From: Actinocrispum wychmicini
Lineage (GTDB): Bacteria; Actinomycetota; Actinomycetes; Mycobacteriales; Pseudonocardiaceae
Length of the DNA stretch: 64,000 nucleotides
Assembly: GCF_004345645.1 (NCBI RefSeq)
Contig: NZ_SLWS01000011.1
Span: 295,255 to 359,254, forward strand
Reading direction: 5' to 3'
Part shown: in pieces, positions 39,485-48,401 of the stretch
Position numbering within the stretch: position 1 is the first letter of the stretch
Layout of the letters: each line of letters begins with the position of its first letter
The notes under the pieces: generated by a model
Seen by the model: only the letters and a program-made list of their open reading frames with translations
Databases searched by the model: none
Told to the model about the DNA's origin: nothing
Made by a program: the position numbers and the translations under genes

Positions 39485-41677
39485 ATGCAGGCATTCACGT
39501 TGCCCGAGTTCTACATGCCGTATCCGGCCCGGCTCAATCCCCACCTGGAGCGGACCCGCGCGCACAGCATGGCGTGGGCCAAGGACATGGGAATGCTCGA
39601 CACGCCCAAGCCGGACGGCGGGGTGGTGTGGACGCCAGCTCAGCTCGCGAGGATGGACTACGCGCTGTTGTGCGCGTACACGCACCCGGACTGCGACGGG
39701 CCGATGCTCGACGCGATCACCGACTGGTACGTCTGGGTCTTCTTCTTCGACGACCACTTCCTCGACCACTTCAAGCACACCCGGGACCTGAAGGGCGGCA
39801 AGGAGTATCTCGACCACCTCGAGCTGTTCATGAGCGACGACCCGCCCGAGCCGACCAACCCGGCCGAGCTGGGTCTGACGGACCTGTGGGCCCGCACGAT
39901 CCCGTCGATGTCCGCGGGCTGGCGGCGGCGGTTCGTCACCAGCACCCACAACCTGATGATCGAGTCGATGTGGGAGCTGACCAACATCACCCTCGGCCGG
40001 ATCGCCAACCCGATCGAGTACGTCCAGATGCGCCGCCGGGTCGGCGGGGCGCCGTGGTCGGCGAACCTGGTGGAGTTCGCGGCGAACGCGGAGATCCCGG
40101 ACCGGGTGGCGCACACGCGTCCGCTGAAGGTCCTGGCGGACACGTTCTCCGACGCCGTGCACCTGCGCAACGACCTGTTCTCGTACCAACGGGAGGTGCG
40201 CGAGGAGGGCGAGAACGCCAACGCGGTGCTGGTGTTCGAGAAGTTCTTCGGCATCGGCACGCAGGAAGCCGCGGAGATGGTCAACGACCTGTTGACATCC
40301 CGCGTGCAGCAGTTCGAGAACACCGCGTTGACCGAAGTCCCCGCCGTGGTCGTCGAGCACCAGTTGCAACCGGACGAACAGGCGCGGGTTGCCGCGTACG
40401 CCAAGGGTTTGCAGGACTGGCAGGCCGGCGGGCACGAGTGGCACGCGCGCTCCAGCCGGTACATGAACGAAGGTGTCGTCCCGGGCACCGCCGACTCGTT
40501 CAGCGGGCCGACCGGGCTGGGCACCGCGAGTCTCGTGGAACGGTTCGGCCTGCGTCGCCGGGCCGCGCAGCACTCGCATACGCGGTACAAACCGGTGGGG
40601 CACTTGCCGTTGCCCGAGCTGTACATGCCGTTCCCGGTGCACACCAGCCCGCACCTGGCGGAGGCCACGGAGTATGTGGTCGGCTGGGCCAGGGAGATGG
40701 GGTTCTGCGACTCCGTGCCCGGCATGGAAGGCGGCGGTCTCTGGGACGAACGCCGGTTGCGCGGCTTCGAGTTCGCGTACTGCGCGGCAAAGATCCACGC
40801 GGACGCCGACGCCGATCAACTCAAGCTGAGTTCGGCGTGGCTCACCTGGGGCACCTACGCGGACGACTACTTTCCGGCGGTCTACGGCAGGAACCTGGCC
40901 GCCGCGAAGATCGCCAACGACCGGCTTGTTCTCTTCATGCCCCTGGACCTCGGGGAGACGCCTGAGCCGGCGAACGCGGTCGAACGCGGCCTGGCCGACG
41001 TGTGGCGCCGGACCGTGGAGTCGATGAGCGAGACCGGGCGGGCCGAGTTCCGGGCGACGGTCACGGACATGACCGGCTCGTGGTTGTGGGAGCTGGCGAA
41101 TATTGCCCAGAACCGCGTTCCCGACCCGATCGACTACGTGGAGATGCGCCGGAAGTCCTTCGGCTCGGAGATGACCGCCGCCCTGGCCCGGTTGACGCGG
41201 TGGGCAGCCATGCCCCAGGAGATCCTCCAGCATCGAGTGGTCCGCGAGCTGGAGACGGCCGCGCACGACTACGCGTGCTTCACCAACGACCTGTTCTCGT
41301 ACCAGAAGGAGATCGAGTTCGACGGCGACGTCCACAACATCGTCCTGGTCATCGAGAAGTTCCTGAACGTGGACCGCTGGCAGGCCCGGGACGTCACCGC
41401 CGACCTGATGAAGGCCAGGATGCGCCAGTACGAACACATCCTCGCCAACGACCTGCCCGTCCTGTTCGACGAGTTCGACCTGGACGACGCCGCCCGGGAC
41501 GCGCTGACCTGGTACGCCCACAACTTCAAGGACTGGATGTCCGGCATCCTGGCGTGGCACCGCCGCACCAACCGGTACGCCGAGGCCGAGCTGCGGCGCA
41601 GCCGGTTCCCGACGGCTTCGCTGCTGCCGACCGGCCTCGGCACCTCGGCGGCCTGGCTGCCGCTGGCCAGTCGTTGA
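39485..41677 (+). CDS. geoA: Geosmin synthase (two-domain terpene synthase)
   Basis: This 730-residue bifunctional enzyme makes the earthy odorant geosmin from farnesyl diphosphate. The N-terminal domain (to germacradienol) has DDHFLD at 89-94 and the NSE motif NDLFSYQREVREEGE from about 229. The C-terminal domain (to geosmin and acetone) has DDYFP at about 460 and NDLFSYQKEIEFDGD from about 601. Each half starts with a LPEFYMP or LPELYMP motif. Length matches the characterised Streptomyces enzyme (about 726). The last residue of the first Asp motif is Asp where Glu is usual. Start ATG 39485 follows GAGGGG. It is monocistronic. Confidence 0.96.
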   Translation: MQAFTLPEFYMPYPARLNPHLERTRAHSMAWAKDMGMLDTPKPDGGVVWTPAQLARMDYALLCAYTHPDCDGPMLDAITDWYVWVFFFDDHFLDHFKHTRDLKGGKEYLDHLELFMSDDPPEPTNPAELGLTDLWARTIPSMSAGWRRRFVTSTHNLMIESMWELTNITLGRIANPIEYVQMRRRVGGAPWSANLVEFAANAEIPDRVAHTRPLKVLADTFSDAVHLRNDLFSYQREVREEGENANAVLVFEKFFGIGTQEAAEMVNDLLTSRVQQFENTALTEVPAVVVEHQLQPDEQARVAAYAKGLQDWQAGGHEWHARSSRYMNEGVVPGTADSFSGPTGLGTASLVERFGLRRRAAQHSHTRYKPVGHLPLPELYMPFPVHTSPHLAEATEYVVGWAREMGFCDSVPGMEGGGLWDERRLRGFEFAYCAAKIHADADADQLKLSSAWLTWGTYADDYFPAVYGRNLAAAKIANDRLVLFMPLDLGETPEPANAVERGLADVWRRTVESMSETGRAEFRATVTDMTGSWLWELANIAQNRVPDPIDYVEMRRKSFGSEMTAALARLTRWAAMPQEILQHRVVRELETAAHDYACFTNDLFSYQKEIEFDGDVHNIVLVIEKFLNVDRWQARDVTADLMKARMRQYEHILANDLPVLFDEFDLDDAARDALTWYAHNFKDWMSGILAWHRRTNRYAEAELRRSRFPTASLLPTGLGTSAAWLPLASR

Positions 41678-41684
41678 CCGTCGC

Positions 41685-42062
41685 CTAACGCTGGTGCCCG
41701 GGCGGGATCTGCTGCAGCGACCAGGTGTTGCCGTCCGGGTCGCTGAACCGCACGAACCTGCCCCACGGCTGCTCGTCGACATCGCTGACGTCCACGCCGC
41801 GCCCGAGAAGCTCCTTGTGCGCGGCGTCGGCGTCGGCGATCACCATCTGCAGACCCTGGACGGAACCCGGTTCGCTGTCGGTCAGGCCGGTGCCGAGTGC
41901 GATCGAGCACGCCGAGCCGGGCGGGGTGAGCTGGACGAACCGGATCTCCTCGCTGACCGCCACGTCCACGTCGTCGTTGAACCCGACCTTGTCGACGTAG
42001 AACGCCTTCGCGCGGTCCACGTCCGACACCGGCACGTACACGAGCTCGAGCTTCATCTCCAT
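41685..42062 (-). CDS. VOC/glyoxalase-family protein
   Basis: This 125-residue protein has the pattern KLELVYVPVSDVDRAKAFYV, FNDDVDVAVSEEIRFVQLTP, LQMVIADADAAHKELLGRGV and WGRFVRFSDPDGNTWSLQQI, as in glyoxalase/bleomycin-resistance-like proteins that act on or bind small molecules. It converges with the geosmin synthase gene (7 bp) and lies downstream of the MarR gene on the same strand with a 42-bp gap, so the MarR protein may control it. Confidence 0.85.
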   Translation of the reverse strand: MEMKLELVYVPVSDVDRAKAFYVDKVGFNDDVDVAVSEEIRFVQLTPPGSACSIALGTGLTDSEPGSVQGLQMVIADADAAHKELLGRGVDVSDVDEQPWGRFVRFSDPDGNTWSLQQIPPGHQR

Positions 42063-42104
42063 GACTGGCCTTCTCTCTTTCGCGGTTGAGGCAAACTCTA
42101 TGAG

Positions 42105-42584
42105 CTATTCCGGCCAGGTTCCGTCCTCAATCAGAAACTCGCTCCACTGACCGATCATCGTGGCCATCTGCTGTAGCACGTCGACGAAGTTCGCGCGCTG
42201 CTCCGGGCTGAGCGCCGCGAAGTGCGCGCGTTGCCCGGCCCGTAACGCGTTGCGCTGGCGTTCGACCAGGTCACGGCCTTGGTCGGTGAGGTCGACGAGC
42301 ACTTTGCGTTCGTCCTGGGTGGACCGCTGCCGGACGACGACCCCGTTCTGTTCGAGCTGTTTGAGCATCCGGGTGGCGCTCGGGCCGGACACGCCCGCGT
42401 GCCCGGCGATCTGGCCGACCAGCATCGGCCCGTGGGTCGCGACCGCGTCCAGCAGGCCGAGCTGGGACAACGACAGGTTCGACTCGGTCCGGGCGAGCCG
42501 GCCGCGGTTGCGGCGCATCGCCGTGAACAGGTCGTGCGTCGCGGCGACGAACGCCTCGAACTCCTGCTCGTCGAAATCGGTCAC
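42105..42584 (-). CDS. MarR-family regulator
   Basis: This 159-residue protein has a central winged helix: LSLSQLGLLDAVATHGPMLV, GQIAGHAGVSGPSATRMLKQ and LEQNGVVVRQRSTQDERKVL with the typical D-x-R wing. Flanking helices are for dimerisation. It is divergent from the amidohydrolase gene, with an AT-rich 72-bp gap holding an inverted repeat. The VOC gene follows on the same strand. The ligand is unknown; MarR members often sense phenolics or oxidants. Confidence 0.9.
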   Translation of the reverse strand: MTDFDEQEFEAFVAATHDLFTAMRRNRGRLARTESNLSLSQLGLLDAVATHGPMLVGQIAGHAGVSGPSATRMLKQLEQNGVVVRQRSTQDERKVLVDLTDQGRDLVERQRNALRAGQRAHFAALSPEQRANFVDVLQQMATMIGQWSEFLIEDGTWPE

Positions 42585-42604
42585 CGGTCGAGTGTACGGA
42601 ATAT

Positions 42605-42633
42605 CTAACTAGCTATCTAATGTTGTGTTAGCT
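42605..42633. promoter_or_regulatory. Putative MarR operator
   Basis: The AT-rich intergenic stretch has TAACTAGCTA and, 14 bp on, TGTTAGCTA, giving paired TAGCTA hexamers and an outer CTAAC/GTTAG inverted repeat. It lies between the marR-type gene and the amidohydrolase gene, where a MarR dimer could shut both promoters. Confidence 0.4.
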
Positions 42634-42656
42634 ACTTGGCCGGAGAGGAGCTTGAC

Positions 42657-43610
42657 ATGCGTATCGACGTGCACGCCCACTTGTGGAGCGAGGTGTACCT
42701 GGACCTGCTGGAGCGGTTCGGCAACACGACCACCGCCGTGCACCGCGGCCTCGGCGCCGGTCCGGAGGGGCTGGACGCCCGGTTCGCGTTGATGGACCGG
42801 GCGGGCATCGACCTGCAGGTGCTTTCGACGGCTCCAGCGTCGCCGCACTTCGACAACGAGGCGCACGCGGTCGAAGCCGCACAGCGAGTCAACGACGAGT
42901 ACGCCGAGACCGTACGACGTCATCCCGACAGGTTCCGAGCGTTCGTGTCGTTGCCGTTGCCGCATACCGATGCCGCGCTCGTGGAGCTTGGCCGTGGCCT
43001 GGACGACCTGGGCATGCTCGGCGCGGCGATCACCACGTCGGTGCTCGGACGTCCCGTGGACGCGCCGGAGTTCCTGCCGGTCTATGCCGAGCTCGACCGC
43101 CGTGGCGCCGCTCTGTTCGTCCACCCGGCCGGCGTCGGCGCCGCGTCGCCGCTGATCGACTCGACCATGACCTGGTCGGCGGGTGCGCCGATCGAGGACA
43201 CCGTGGCGATCACGCGCCTGATCCTGGCCGGAATCCCGAGCAGGTTCCCGAACATGAAGATCATCGGCGGCCATCTCGGCGGCGCGCTGCCCATGCTGCT
43301 CACGCGGATGGACCGGCAGTACACCTGGGAAGCGCCGAACACCCCGGAACGGCCGAGCCTGGCCGCCCGCCGGCTGTGGTTCGACACCGTCGCCCACGCC
43401 CACACGCCCGCCCTGCGTGCCGCGGCCGACTCCTTCGGCGCGGACCGGCTCGTCCTGGGCACCGACTTCCCTTACCAGACAGGCGAAGCGTTCCAGGAGG
43501 CGGTGACGTACGTGCGGCAGGCCGGCCTTACGGACAAAGACGTCACCGCCGTCCTGGACGGCACCGCCGCGGACGTACTGGGGTTGTCCGGACCTATTGA
43601 CCCGGCGTGA
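42657..43610 (+). CDS. Amidohydrolase family 2 (ACMSD-like) metal hydrolase
   Basis: This 317-residue TIM-barrel amidohydrolase has an N-terminal metal site MRIDVHAHLW (HxH), ALFVHPAG, IIGGHLGGALPMLL and LVLGTDFPYQTG with the late Asp. This layout is that of aminocarboxymuconate-semialdehyde decarboxylase and related decarboxylases of aromatic or beta-keto acids. ATG 42657 follows GAGAGGAG. It is divergent from the MarR gene and probably controlled by it, suggesting turnover of an aromatic or toxic small molecule. Confidence 0.88.
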   Translation: MRIDVHAHLWSEVYLDLLERFGNTTTAVHRGLGAGPEGLDARFALMDRAGIDLQVLSTAPASPHFDNEAHAVEAAQRVNDEYAETVRRHPDRFRAFVSLPLPHTDAALVELGRGLDDLGMLGAAITTSVLGRPVDAPEFLPVYAELDRRGAALFVHPAGVGAASPLIDSTMTWSAGAPIEDTVAITRLILAGIPSRFPNMKIIGGHLGGALPMLLTRMDRQYTWEAPNTPERPSLAARRLWFDTVAHAHTPALRAAADSFGADRLVLGTDFPYQTGEAFQEAVTYVRQAGLTDKDVTAVLDGTAADVLGLSGPIDPA

Positions 43611-43613
43611 TCT

Positions 43614-43632
43614 ATTAGTAAGGTTTCTTATC
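43614..43632. promoter_or_regulatory. Palindromic site upstream of the GH2 gene (secreted-protein motif, copy 2)
   Basis: ATTAGTAAGGTTTCTTATC matches the ideal GTTAGGAAA-N-TTTCCTAAC at 13 of 18 arm positions. It sits 30 bp before the start codon, where it would overlap the promoter. Related copies are at 28935 and 49293. Confidence 0.5.
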
Positions 43633-43661
43633 TATTCTCCTCGCCGGCTGGACGGAGCGTT

Positions 43662-46421
43662 GTGATGTCACCGTCGCGTAGATACCTGGCTTTCTTCACC
43701 GCGGTGGTCACTGGAGCCGCGCTGCTGGCCGGTTCGGCCGGCGCCGCCGAGGAGGACTTCGGCGGCGGCCGGTCGGGTGACCTGGTGCACGGGTGGCGCA
43801 TCCAGTCGTCTGCCGTGGCCACCGACTCCGGAGCGGTGGTCTCCCAGCCCGGGTATCCGACCGCCGGCTGGCTCCCGATCTCGCAACCGGAGACGCTGAT
43901 GGCCGGGCTGCTGGAGAACGGCCGTTTCCCGGACATCTTCCAGTCGAACAACCTGTCGAAGGTGCCGGCCGACCAGTTCAAGGTCAACTGGTGGTACCGG
44001 GACGACCTGTGGCTGCGGCCGCGCCCCGGCCAGCACCAGTTCCTGGTGATGAACGGGGTGCTGGGCCGGGCCAACCTGTGGGTCAACGGCACCAAGGTCG
44101 CCGACCAGGCCCAGTTGCAGGGCGCGTACTCCCGGCTGGAGTACGACATCACGCCACTGCTGAAGGACGGGTCGAACGCGATCGCGCTCGACGTGTTCCG
44201 CAACGACACCACGGAGAAGTCCGGGCAGCTCTCCGTGGACATGGTCGACTGGAACCCGAAGGCGCCGGACAACTGGACCGGCCTGCAGTTCGCCCCGCAG
44301 CTGCGGCAGGACGGGGCCGTCTCGGTCCGCAACGCGCATGTGCTGCAGAACAACGCTTCCGACCTGAGCAGCTCCGAACTGACGGTCAAGGCCGATGTCC
44401 GCAACAACACCGGCACCCCGCAGACCGTGGACGTCAACGGCACAATCACGCGGCAAGGCACCTTCATCGACGTCCATCAGCGCGTCACCGTGCCGGCCAA
44501 CGCGACGAAGACCGTGTCGCTCGCACCGACGAAACTGCGGCACCCCGCGGTCTGGTGGCCGTACCAGATGGGTGACCAGCCCATGTACCACCTGGACGTG
44601 CGCGCGGCCGGTGACCAGCAGTCGGAGGACTTCGCGATCCGCACCGTGACGTCCACGCTGACACCCGTCACGCCTGGCCAGACGCACGGCCAGAGCGGAT
44701 ACCGGCAGTACTCGATCAACGGCGTCCCGTTCGTGGTCCGCGGCGGCGGCTGGTCGCAGGACATGTTCCTGCGGTACTCCGCGCAGAACATCCACGACCA
44801 GCTCAGCTACATCAAGAACATGGGCCTCAACAGCATCCGGTTCGAGGGCAACCTGCCGCCGGACGACATGTTCCGGCAGATGGACCGGATGGGCGTGCTG
44901 GCCATGCCCGGCTGGCAGTGCTGCAACAAGTGGGAGCAGCCGTCGTCGCGGTGGAGCGACGACATCAAGGCCAGCGCCGCGAACCAGGCGCGGAACGTCG
45001 CCCAGTGGCTGCGTGACCACCCGAGCGTGTTCACGTTCTACCAGGGCAGCGACAACGAGCCCGACCCGGCCAAGGAAGCCATCTTCCTGGCCGAGTTCAA
45101 GGCCGCCAACTGGTCGACCCCGCAGGTGTCGTCCGCCGAGTACAAGTCGTCCGCGCAGCTCGGCCCGTCCGGCGCGAAGGAAGGCCCGTACAACTACGCC
45201 CCGCCGAACTACTGGTGGAACAACGGCCCGGTGATGAACGAGGGCGGCGACTTCACCAACGCGGGCGGCGCGTTCGGCTACGACACCGAATCCAGCCCTG
45301 GCAACACCATCCCGACCGTCGACTCGCTGAACCGGTTCCTCACCCCGGCCGACCAGAACCAGATCTGGGACGTCACCTCAACCAACGGCAAGGGCACCGG
45401 GCCGAACATCTTCCACACCAGCGGGTACAACGACTACACCGCGATCGCCCGGCTGGGCCGGTACAACACTCCACTGTGGAACCGGTACGGCCACTGGACG
45501 GACATGGCGTCCTACCAACGGATCGCGCAGGCCGGCGGCTACGAGGTCACCCGGGCGCAGTTCGAGGCGTACCTCGGGCACGCCAAGGACCCGGTCAACC
45601 CGAGCACCGGGCTCATCTACTGGCAGATGAACAAGGCGTGGCCGTCGCTGCAGTGGGAGCTGTACGGATACGACCTCGACCAGCCAGGCGTGTTCTTCGG
45701 CGCCAAGCAGGCGAACGAACCCGTGCACATCATGTACGCGTACGACGACGGTTCGATCAAGGTGACGAACCTGACCAACCAGCGCCAGTCCGATCTGCGA
45801 GCCTCGGTGCAGTTCGTCGACGTCAACGGGACCGTCCGCGGCAGCCAGCAGGTCGCCGTGCCCACGCTGTCCACTCAGGACGTACAGACCGTGCTGCGGC
45901 CGGCCGTGCCGGCGGGCATCTCGTCAACGTACTTCCTGAAACTCACCCTCAGCCAGGGCGGTCACGAGGTCAGCCGGAACGTCTACTGGCTGTCCACCAA
46001 GGCCGACCAGGTCGACTACGCCAGGACGATCGGCGAGGGCAGCGGCGCGGAGTTCGTGCCAGGTGGCTACGCGGACCTGACCGGCCTGCAGAGCCTGGCC
46101 CCGGCCCGGATCCAGACCGCCGCGCACACCCAGCGCGACGGCGACGACCTGGTCACCACGGTCACCGTCCGCAACGTCTCCGACCGGCCGACGGTCGGCT
46201 TCATGCTCCGCGCGGACGTGCGCCGGGGCGCGAACGGCCGCCCACTGCCCGGTGACAACCAGGTGCTGCCGATCCTGTGGAGCCAGAACGACCTCACCCT
46301 GTGGCCAGGCGAAAGCCAGACGATCACGGCTCGCTACCACGGATCCGCGCTGAAGGGAGCACGGCCGGTGGTGACGCTGTCCGGCTGGAACGTGGGCCAG
46401 CAGGCACTGTCGGGGGACTGA
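43662..46421 (+). CDS. Secreted GH2 exo-beta-D-glucosaminidase-like enzyme
   Basis: This 919-residue secreted glycosidase (signal peptide about 1-28, AGSAGAAEE) has GH2 sugar-binding, Ig-like and TIM-barrel domains. Barrel motifs include VFTFYQGSDNEPD, with an Asp where exo-glucosaminidases have their acid/base, and FGYDTESSPGNTIPT with a Glu nucleophile candidate. This S-D-x-E variant separates chitosan exo-glucosaminidases from classical GH2 galactosidases. It would release glucosamine or a related sugar from chitosan-like polymers outside the cell. Start is GTG 43662 or ATG 43665. A palindromic site of the secreted-protein set lies upstream. Confidence 0.85.
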   Translation: MMSPSRRYLAFFTAVVTGAALLAGSAGAAEEDFGGGRSGDLVHGWRIQSSAVATDSGAVVSQPGYPTAGWLPISQPETLMAGLLENGRFPDIFQSNNLSKVPADQFKVNWWYRDDLWLRPRPGQHQFLVMNGVLGRANLWVNGTKVADQAQLQGAYSRLEYDITPLLKDGSNAIALDVFRNDTTEKSGQLSVDMVDWNPKAPDNWTGLQFAPQLRQDGAVSVRNAHVLQNNASDLSSSELTVKADVRNNTGTPQTVDVNGTITRQGTFIDVHQRVTVPANATKTVSLAPTKLRHPAVWWPYQMGDQPMYHLDVRAAGDQQSEDFAIRTVTSTLTPVTPGQTHGQSGYRQYSINGVPFVVRGGGWSQDMFLRYSAQNIHDQLSYIKNMGLNSIRFEGNLPPDDMFRQMDRMGVLAMPGWQCCNKWEQPSSRWSDDIKASAANQARNVAQWLRDHPSVFTFYQGSDNEPDPAKEAIFLAEFKAANWSTPQVSSAEYKSSAQLGPSGAKEGPYNYAPPNYWWNNGPVMNEGGDFTNAGGAFGYDTESSPGNTIPTVDSLNRFLTPADQNQIWDVTSTNGKGTGPNIFHTSGYNDYTAIARLGRYNTPLWNRYGHWTDMASYQRIAQAGGYEVTRAQFEAYLGHAKDPVNPSTGLIYWQMNKAWPSLQWELYGYDLDQPGVFFGAKQANEPVHIMYAYDDGSIKVTNLTNQRQSDLRASVQFVDVNGTVRGSQQVAVPTLSTQDVQTVLRPAVPAGISSTYFLKLTLSQGGHEVSRNVYWLSTKADQVDYARTIGEGSGAEFVPGGYADLTGLQSLAPARIQTAAHTQRDGDDLVTTVTVRNVSDRPTVGFMLRADVRRGANGRPLPGDNQVLPILWSQNDLTLWPGESQTITARYHGSALKGARPVVTLSGWNVGQQALSGD

Positions 46422-46433
46422 TACCTTGCGGCT

Positions 46434-47438
46434 GTGGTCCTTGATCTCATCCGCGCCCGCGACGCCCGCGCGCAGATCTGTGTGATGCGCGAGGGACAGG
46501 TGGTGCTCGACTCGTCGGTCGGATGTGGGCCGGACACCCCGTTCCTGATCTTCTCGGCGGGCAAACCGTTCGTCGCGATGCTGGTGCACCTGCTCGCCGA
46601 GCGCGGGCAGGTGTCCCTGGCCGACCCGGTTGCCCGGCACTGGCCGGAGTTCGGCCGGCGCGGCAAGGAAACGATCACGATCCGTCAGGTGCTGCAACAC
46701 CGTTCGGGTCTGCATGTGGCGCGCGGCCTGGCCCAGGACGCCCTGATGGCCCCCAGCTGGCGGATGTCCGTGCGGGCACTGGAAACCGCGCGACCGTCCA
46801 CAAAGGTCCCCGCGTACCACGTGATCAGCTACGGCTTCATCCTCGGCGAACTCGTCCAGCGGGTCACCGGGAAACCACTGCGGGACGTGCTGCGCGCCGA
46901 GCTCCTCGAACCCCTGAACCTGACGAACACCCACCTCGGCACCCCCAAAGCGTTGTGGCCACAGCACATCCCGATCCGCGCCGACATCGTCCGCCGAATG
47001 GTGTTCAACACCCGCCTGTTCCGCCAGGCCGTCATCCCCGCGGCCACCATCTCCACCACAGCCCGCGACCTGGCCCGCTTCTACCAGATGCTCGTGGCCG
47101 GCGGCGAACTCGACGGCGTTCGCGTCCTAGCACCGGCCACCATCGCCCAAGCCCGCCATCCGTCCAGCGACGGTGAGACCGACAACCTCCTCCGCGTGCC
47201 GATCCGCTGGTCCCAAGGATTCCAGCTCGGCGACCCGGCATCGGCGAATCCCCGCCCGATGGGCCGCGCCAGCAGCCCGAACACCTTCGGCCACAACGGG
47301 TCCAACTGCTGCCTCGGCTGGGCGGACCCGGACCGCGGCCTGGCCTTCGCGTACCTCACCAACAAGCGGGACGGCGGCTTCGAAGGCTCCCCGCACCAGA
47401 CCGAGGTGAGCGACGCGGTCCTGGCCACCTACGGCTGA
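46434..47438 (+). CDS. Serine hydrolase, beta-lactamase class C/PBP family
   Basis: This 334-residue protein has the S-x-x-K motif IFSAGKPF, a Y-x-x position in VISYGFILGE (Phe where class C has Asn) and the third motif FGHNGSNCC (H-x-G). It has no signal peptide, so it is probably a cytoplasmic esterase or peptidase rather than a secreted beta-lactamase. GTG start lies 12 bp after the GH2 gene, so it may be cotranscribed. The 3' end overlaps the convergent LysR gene by 10 bp. Codons in the last third end more often in C and A than usual. Confidence 0.85.
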   Translation: MVLDLIRARDARAQICVMREGQVVLDSSVGCGPDTPFLIFSAGKPFVAMLVHLLAERGQVSLADPVARHWPEFGRRGKETITIRQVLQHRSGLHVARGLAQDALMAPSWRMSVRALETARPSTKVPAYHVISYGFILGELVQRVTGKPLRDVLRAELLEPLNLTNTHLGTPKALWPQHIPIRADIVRRMVFNTRLFRQAVIPAATISTTARDLARFYQMLVAGGELDGVRVLAPATIAQARHPSSDGETDNLLRVPIRWSQGFQLGDPASANPRPMGRASSPNTFGHNGSNCCLGWADPDRGLAFAYLTNKRDGGFEGSPHQTEVSDAVLATYG

Positions 47439-48328
47439 CTACTTGCCGCGCGGGTCAGTTCGGTGTGCAGGGTTCGGGCGGCGTGGGTGAGGTAGGCGTG
47501 TCTGCGCACGGTGATGGTCACTTCTGAGGTCAGGTGGCTGGCTGGGATGGTGGCGATGGCGCCGGTGGCCAGTTCTTCGGCGATGCTGCTCAACGGCATC
47601 AGCGCGATGCCGAAACCGGCTTCGACGAGGCGTTTCTGGGCGGTCAGGCTATCCACGGCCCGCAGTGCGGTCCGAGGGATTCGGGCGGCCGCGAGATGGC
47701 CGCCGATGTAGTGGGCGGAGGCTTCGGATCTGGGTGGGCGGTCGGGGAACGCCAGCCATCGTTCGTCGCGCAGGTCGTCGAGGGTGATGCCGTGAGTGTC
47801 GGCGCGGGGGTGGTCTGGGGCGCAGGCCACCACGAGCTGTTCGTGGAACAGCACTTCGCTGGCGAGTGTGGGATCGGTGGCGTGGGCGTAGCCGATTCCG
47901 AATGTCGCGTCGCCTCGGCGGACGAGTTCGAGGACTTCGAGGCTGTTGGCGGTTTCCAGCAGCAGGTCGACTGCTGGGTGCGCGCTCGCGAAGTCGCGTA
48001 GGGCTGCGGTCAGCCAACTGCCGGCGAGGGTGCCGACGATGGCGACTCGGAGCGGACCGCGGTCCTCGGCGTGCAGGCCGCGTACGGCGCGTCGGCCGTC
48101 CTCGATCGCGGCCAGCGCGGCCTCCGCGAAAGGGAGGAAGGCGTGTCCGGCCGCGCTCAGGCGCATCCCGTCCGTGGTGCGGTCGAACAGGGACGCGCCG
48201 ACGTCCGTCTCAAGCTGCGCGAGGCGTCGGCTGACCGCGGGTTGGGTTCGATGCACTGCGGCGGTGGCGCCGGTGATCGTGCCGCTCTGCTTGATCGCGA
48301 CGAACGTACGCAGCTGCTCCTCGTCCAT
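47429..48328 (-). CDS. LysR-family regulator
   Basis: This 299-residue LTTR starts at ATG 48326-48328 (MDEEQLRTFVAIKQSGTITG). The HTH reads AAVHRTQPAVSRRLAQLETD. The effector domain has LRVAIVGTLAGSWLTAALRD, ATFGIGYAHATDPTLASEVL and a C-terminal EVTITVRRHAYLTHAARTLH. It is divergent (73 bp) from the PEP-mutase-family gene, the usual LTTR target arrangement. It overlaps the end of the serine hydrolase gene. Confidence 0.9.
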   Translation of the reverse strand: MDEEQLRTFVAIKQSGTITGATAAVHRTQPAVSRRLAQLETDVGASLFDRTTDGMRLSAAGHAFLPFAEAALAAIEDGRRAVRGLHAEDRGPLRVAIVGTLAGSWLTAALRDFASAHPAVDLLLETANSLEVLELVRRGDATFGIGYAHATDPTLASEVLFHEQLVVACAPDHPRADTHGITLDDLRDERWLAFPDRPPRSEASAHYIGGHLAAARIPRTALRAVDSLTAQKRLVEAGFGIALMPLSSIAEELATGAIATIPASHLTSEVTITVRRHAYLTHAARTLHTELTRAASSQP

Positions 48329-48401
48329 ATGCAACTCCTGTATGAGGAGCATCAATCCTATGCATTGGACACATGGACAGGCGAGTTATTAGGTTCGCCT
48401 G

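Noticed and set aside
39383..41782. 799-codon frame antisense to geosmin synthase
   Set aside because: The sense strand has both terpene synthase domains with all metal motifs; the antisense product is compositionally abnormal.
39485..42584. Larger terpene biosynthetic cluster around geosmin synthase
   Set aside because: Flanking genes are a VOC protein, MarR, and an ArsR-SRPBCC pair; no prenyltransferase, P450 or methyltransferase is adjacent, and geosmin synthase needs none.
46434..47438. Antibiotic-resistance beta-lactamase
   Set aside because: No signal peptide and a Y-G-F in place of the Y-x-N motif; better described as a serine hydrolase of the same fold.
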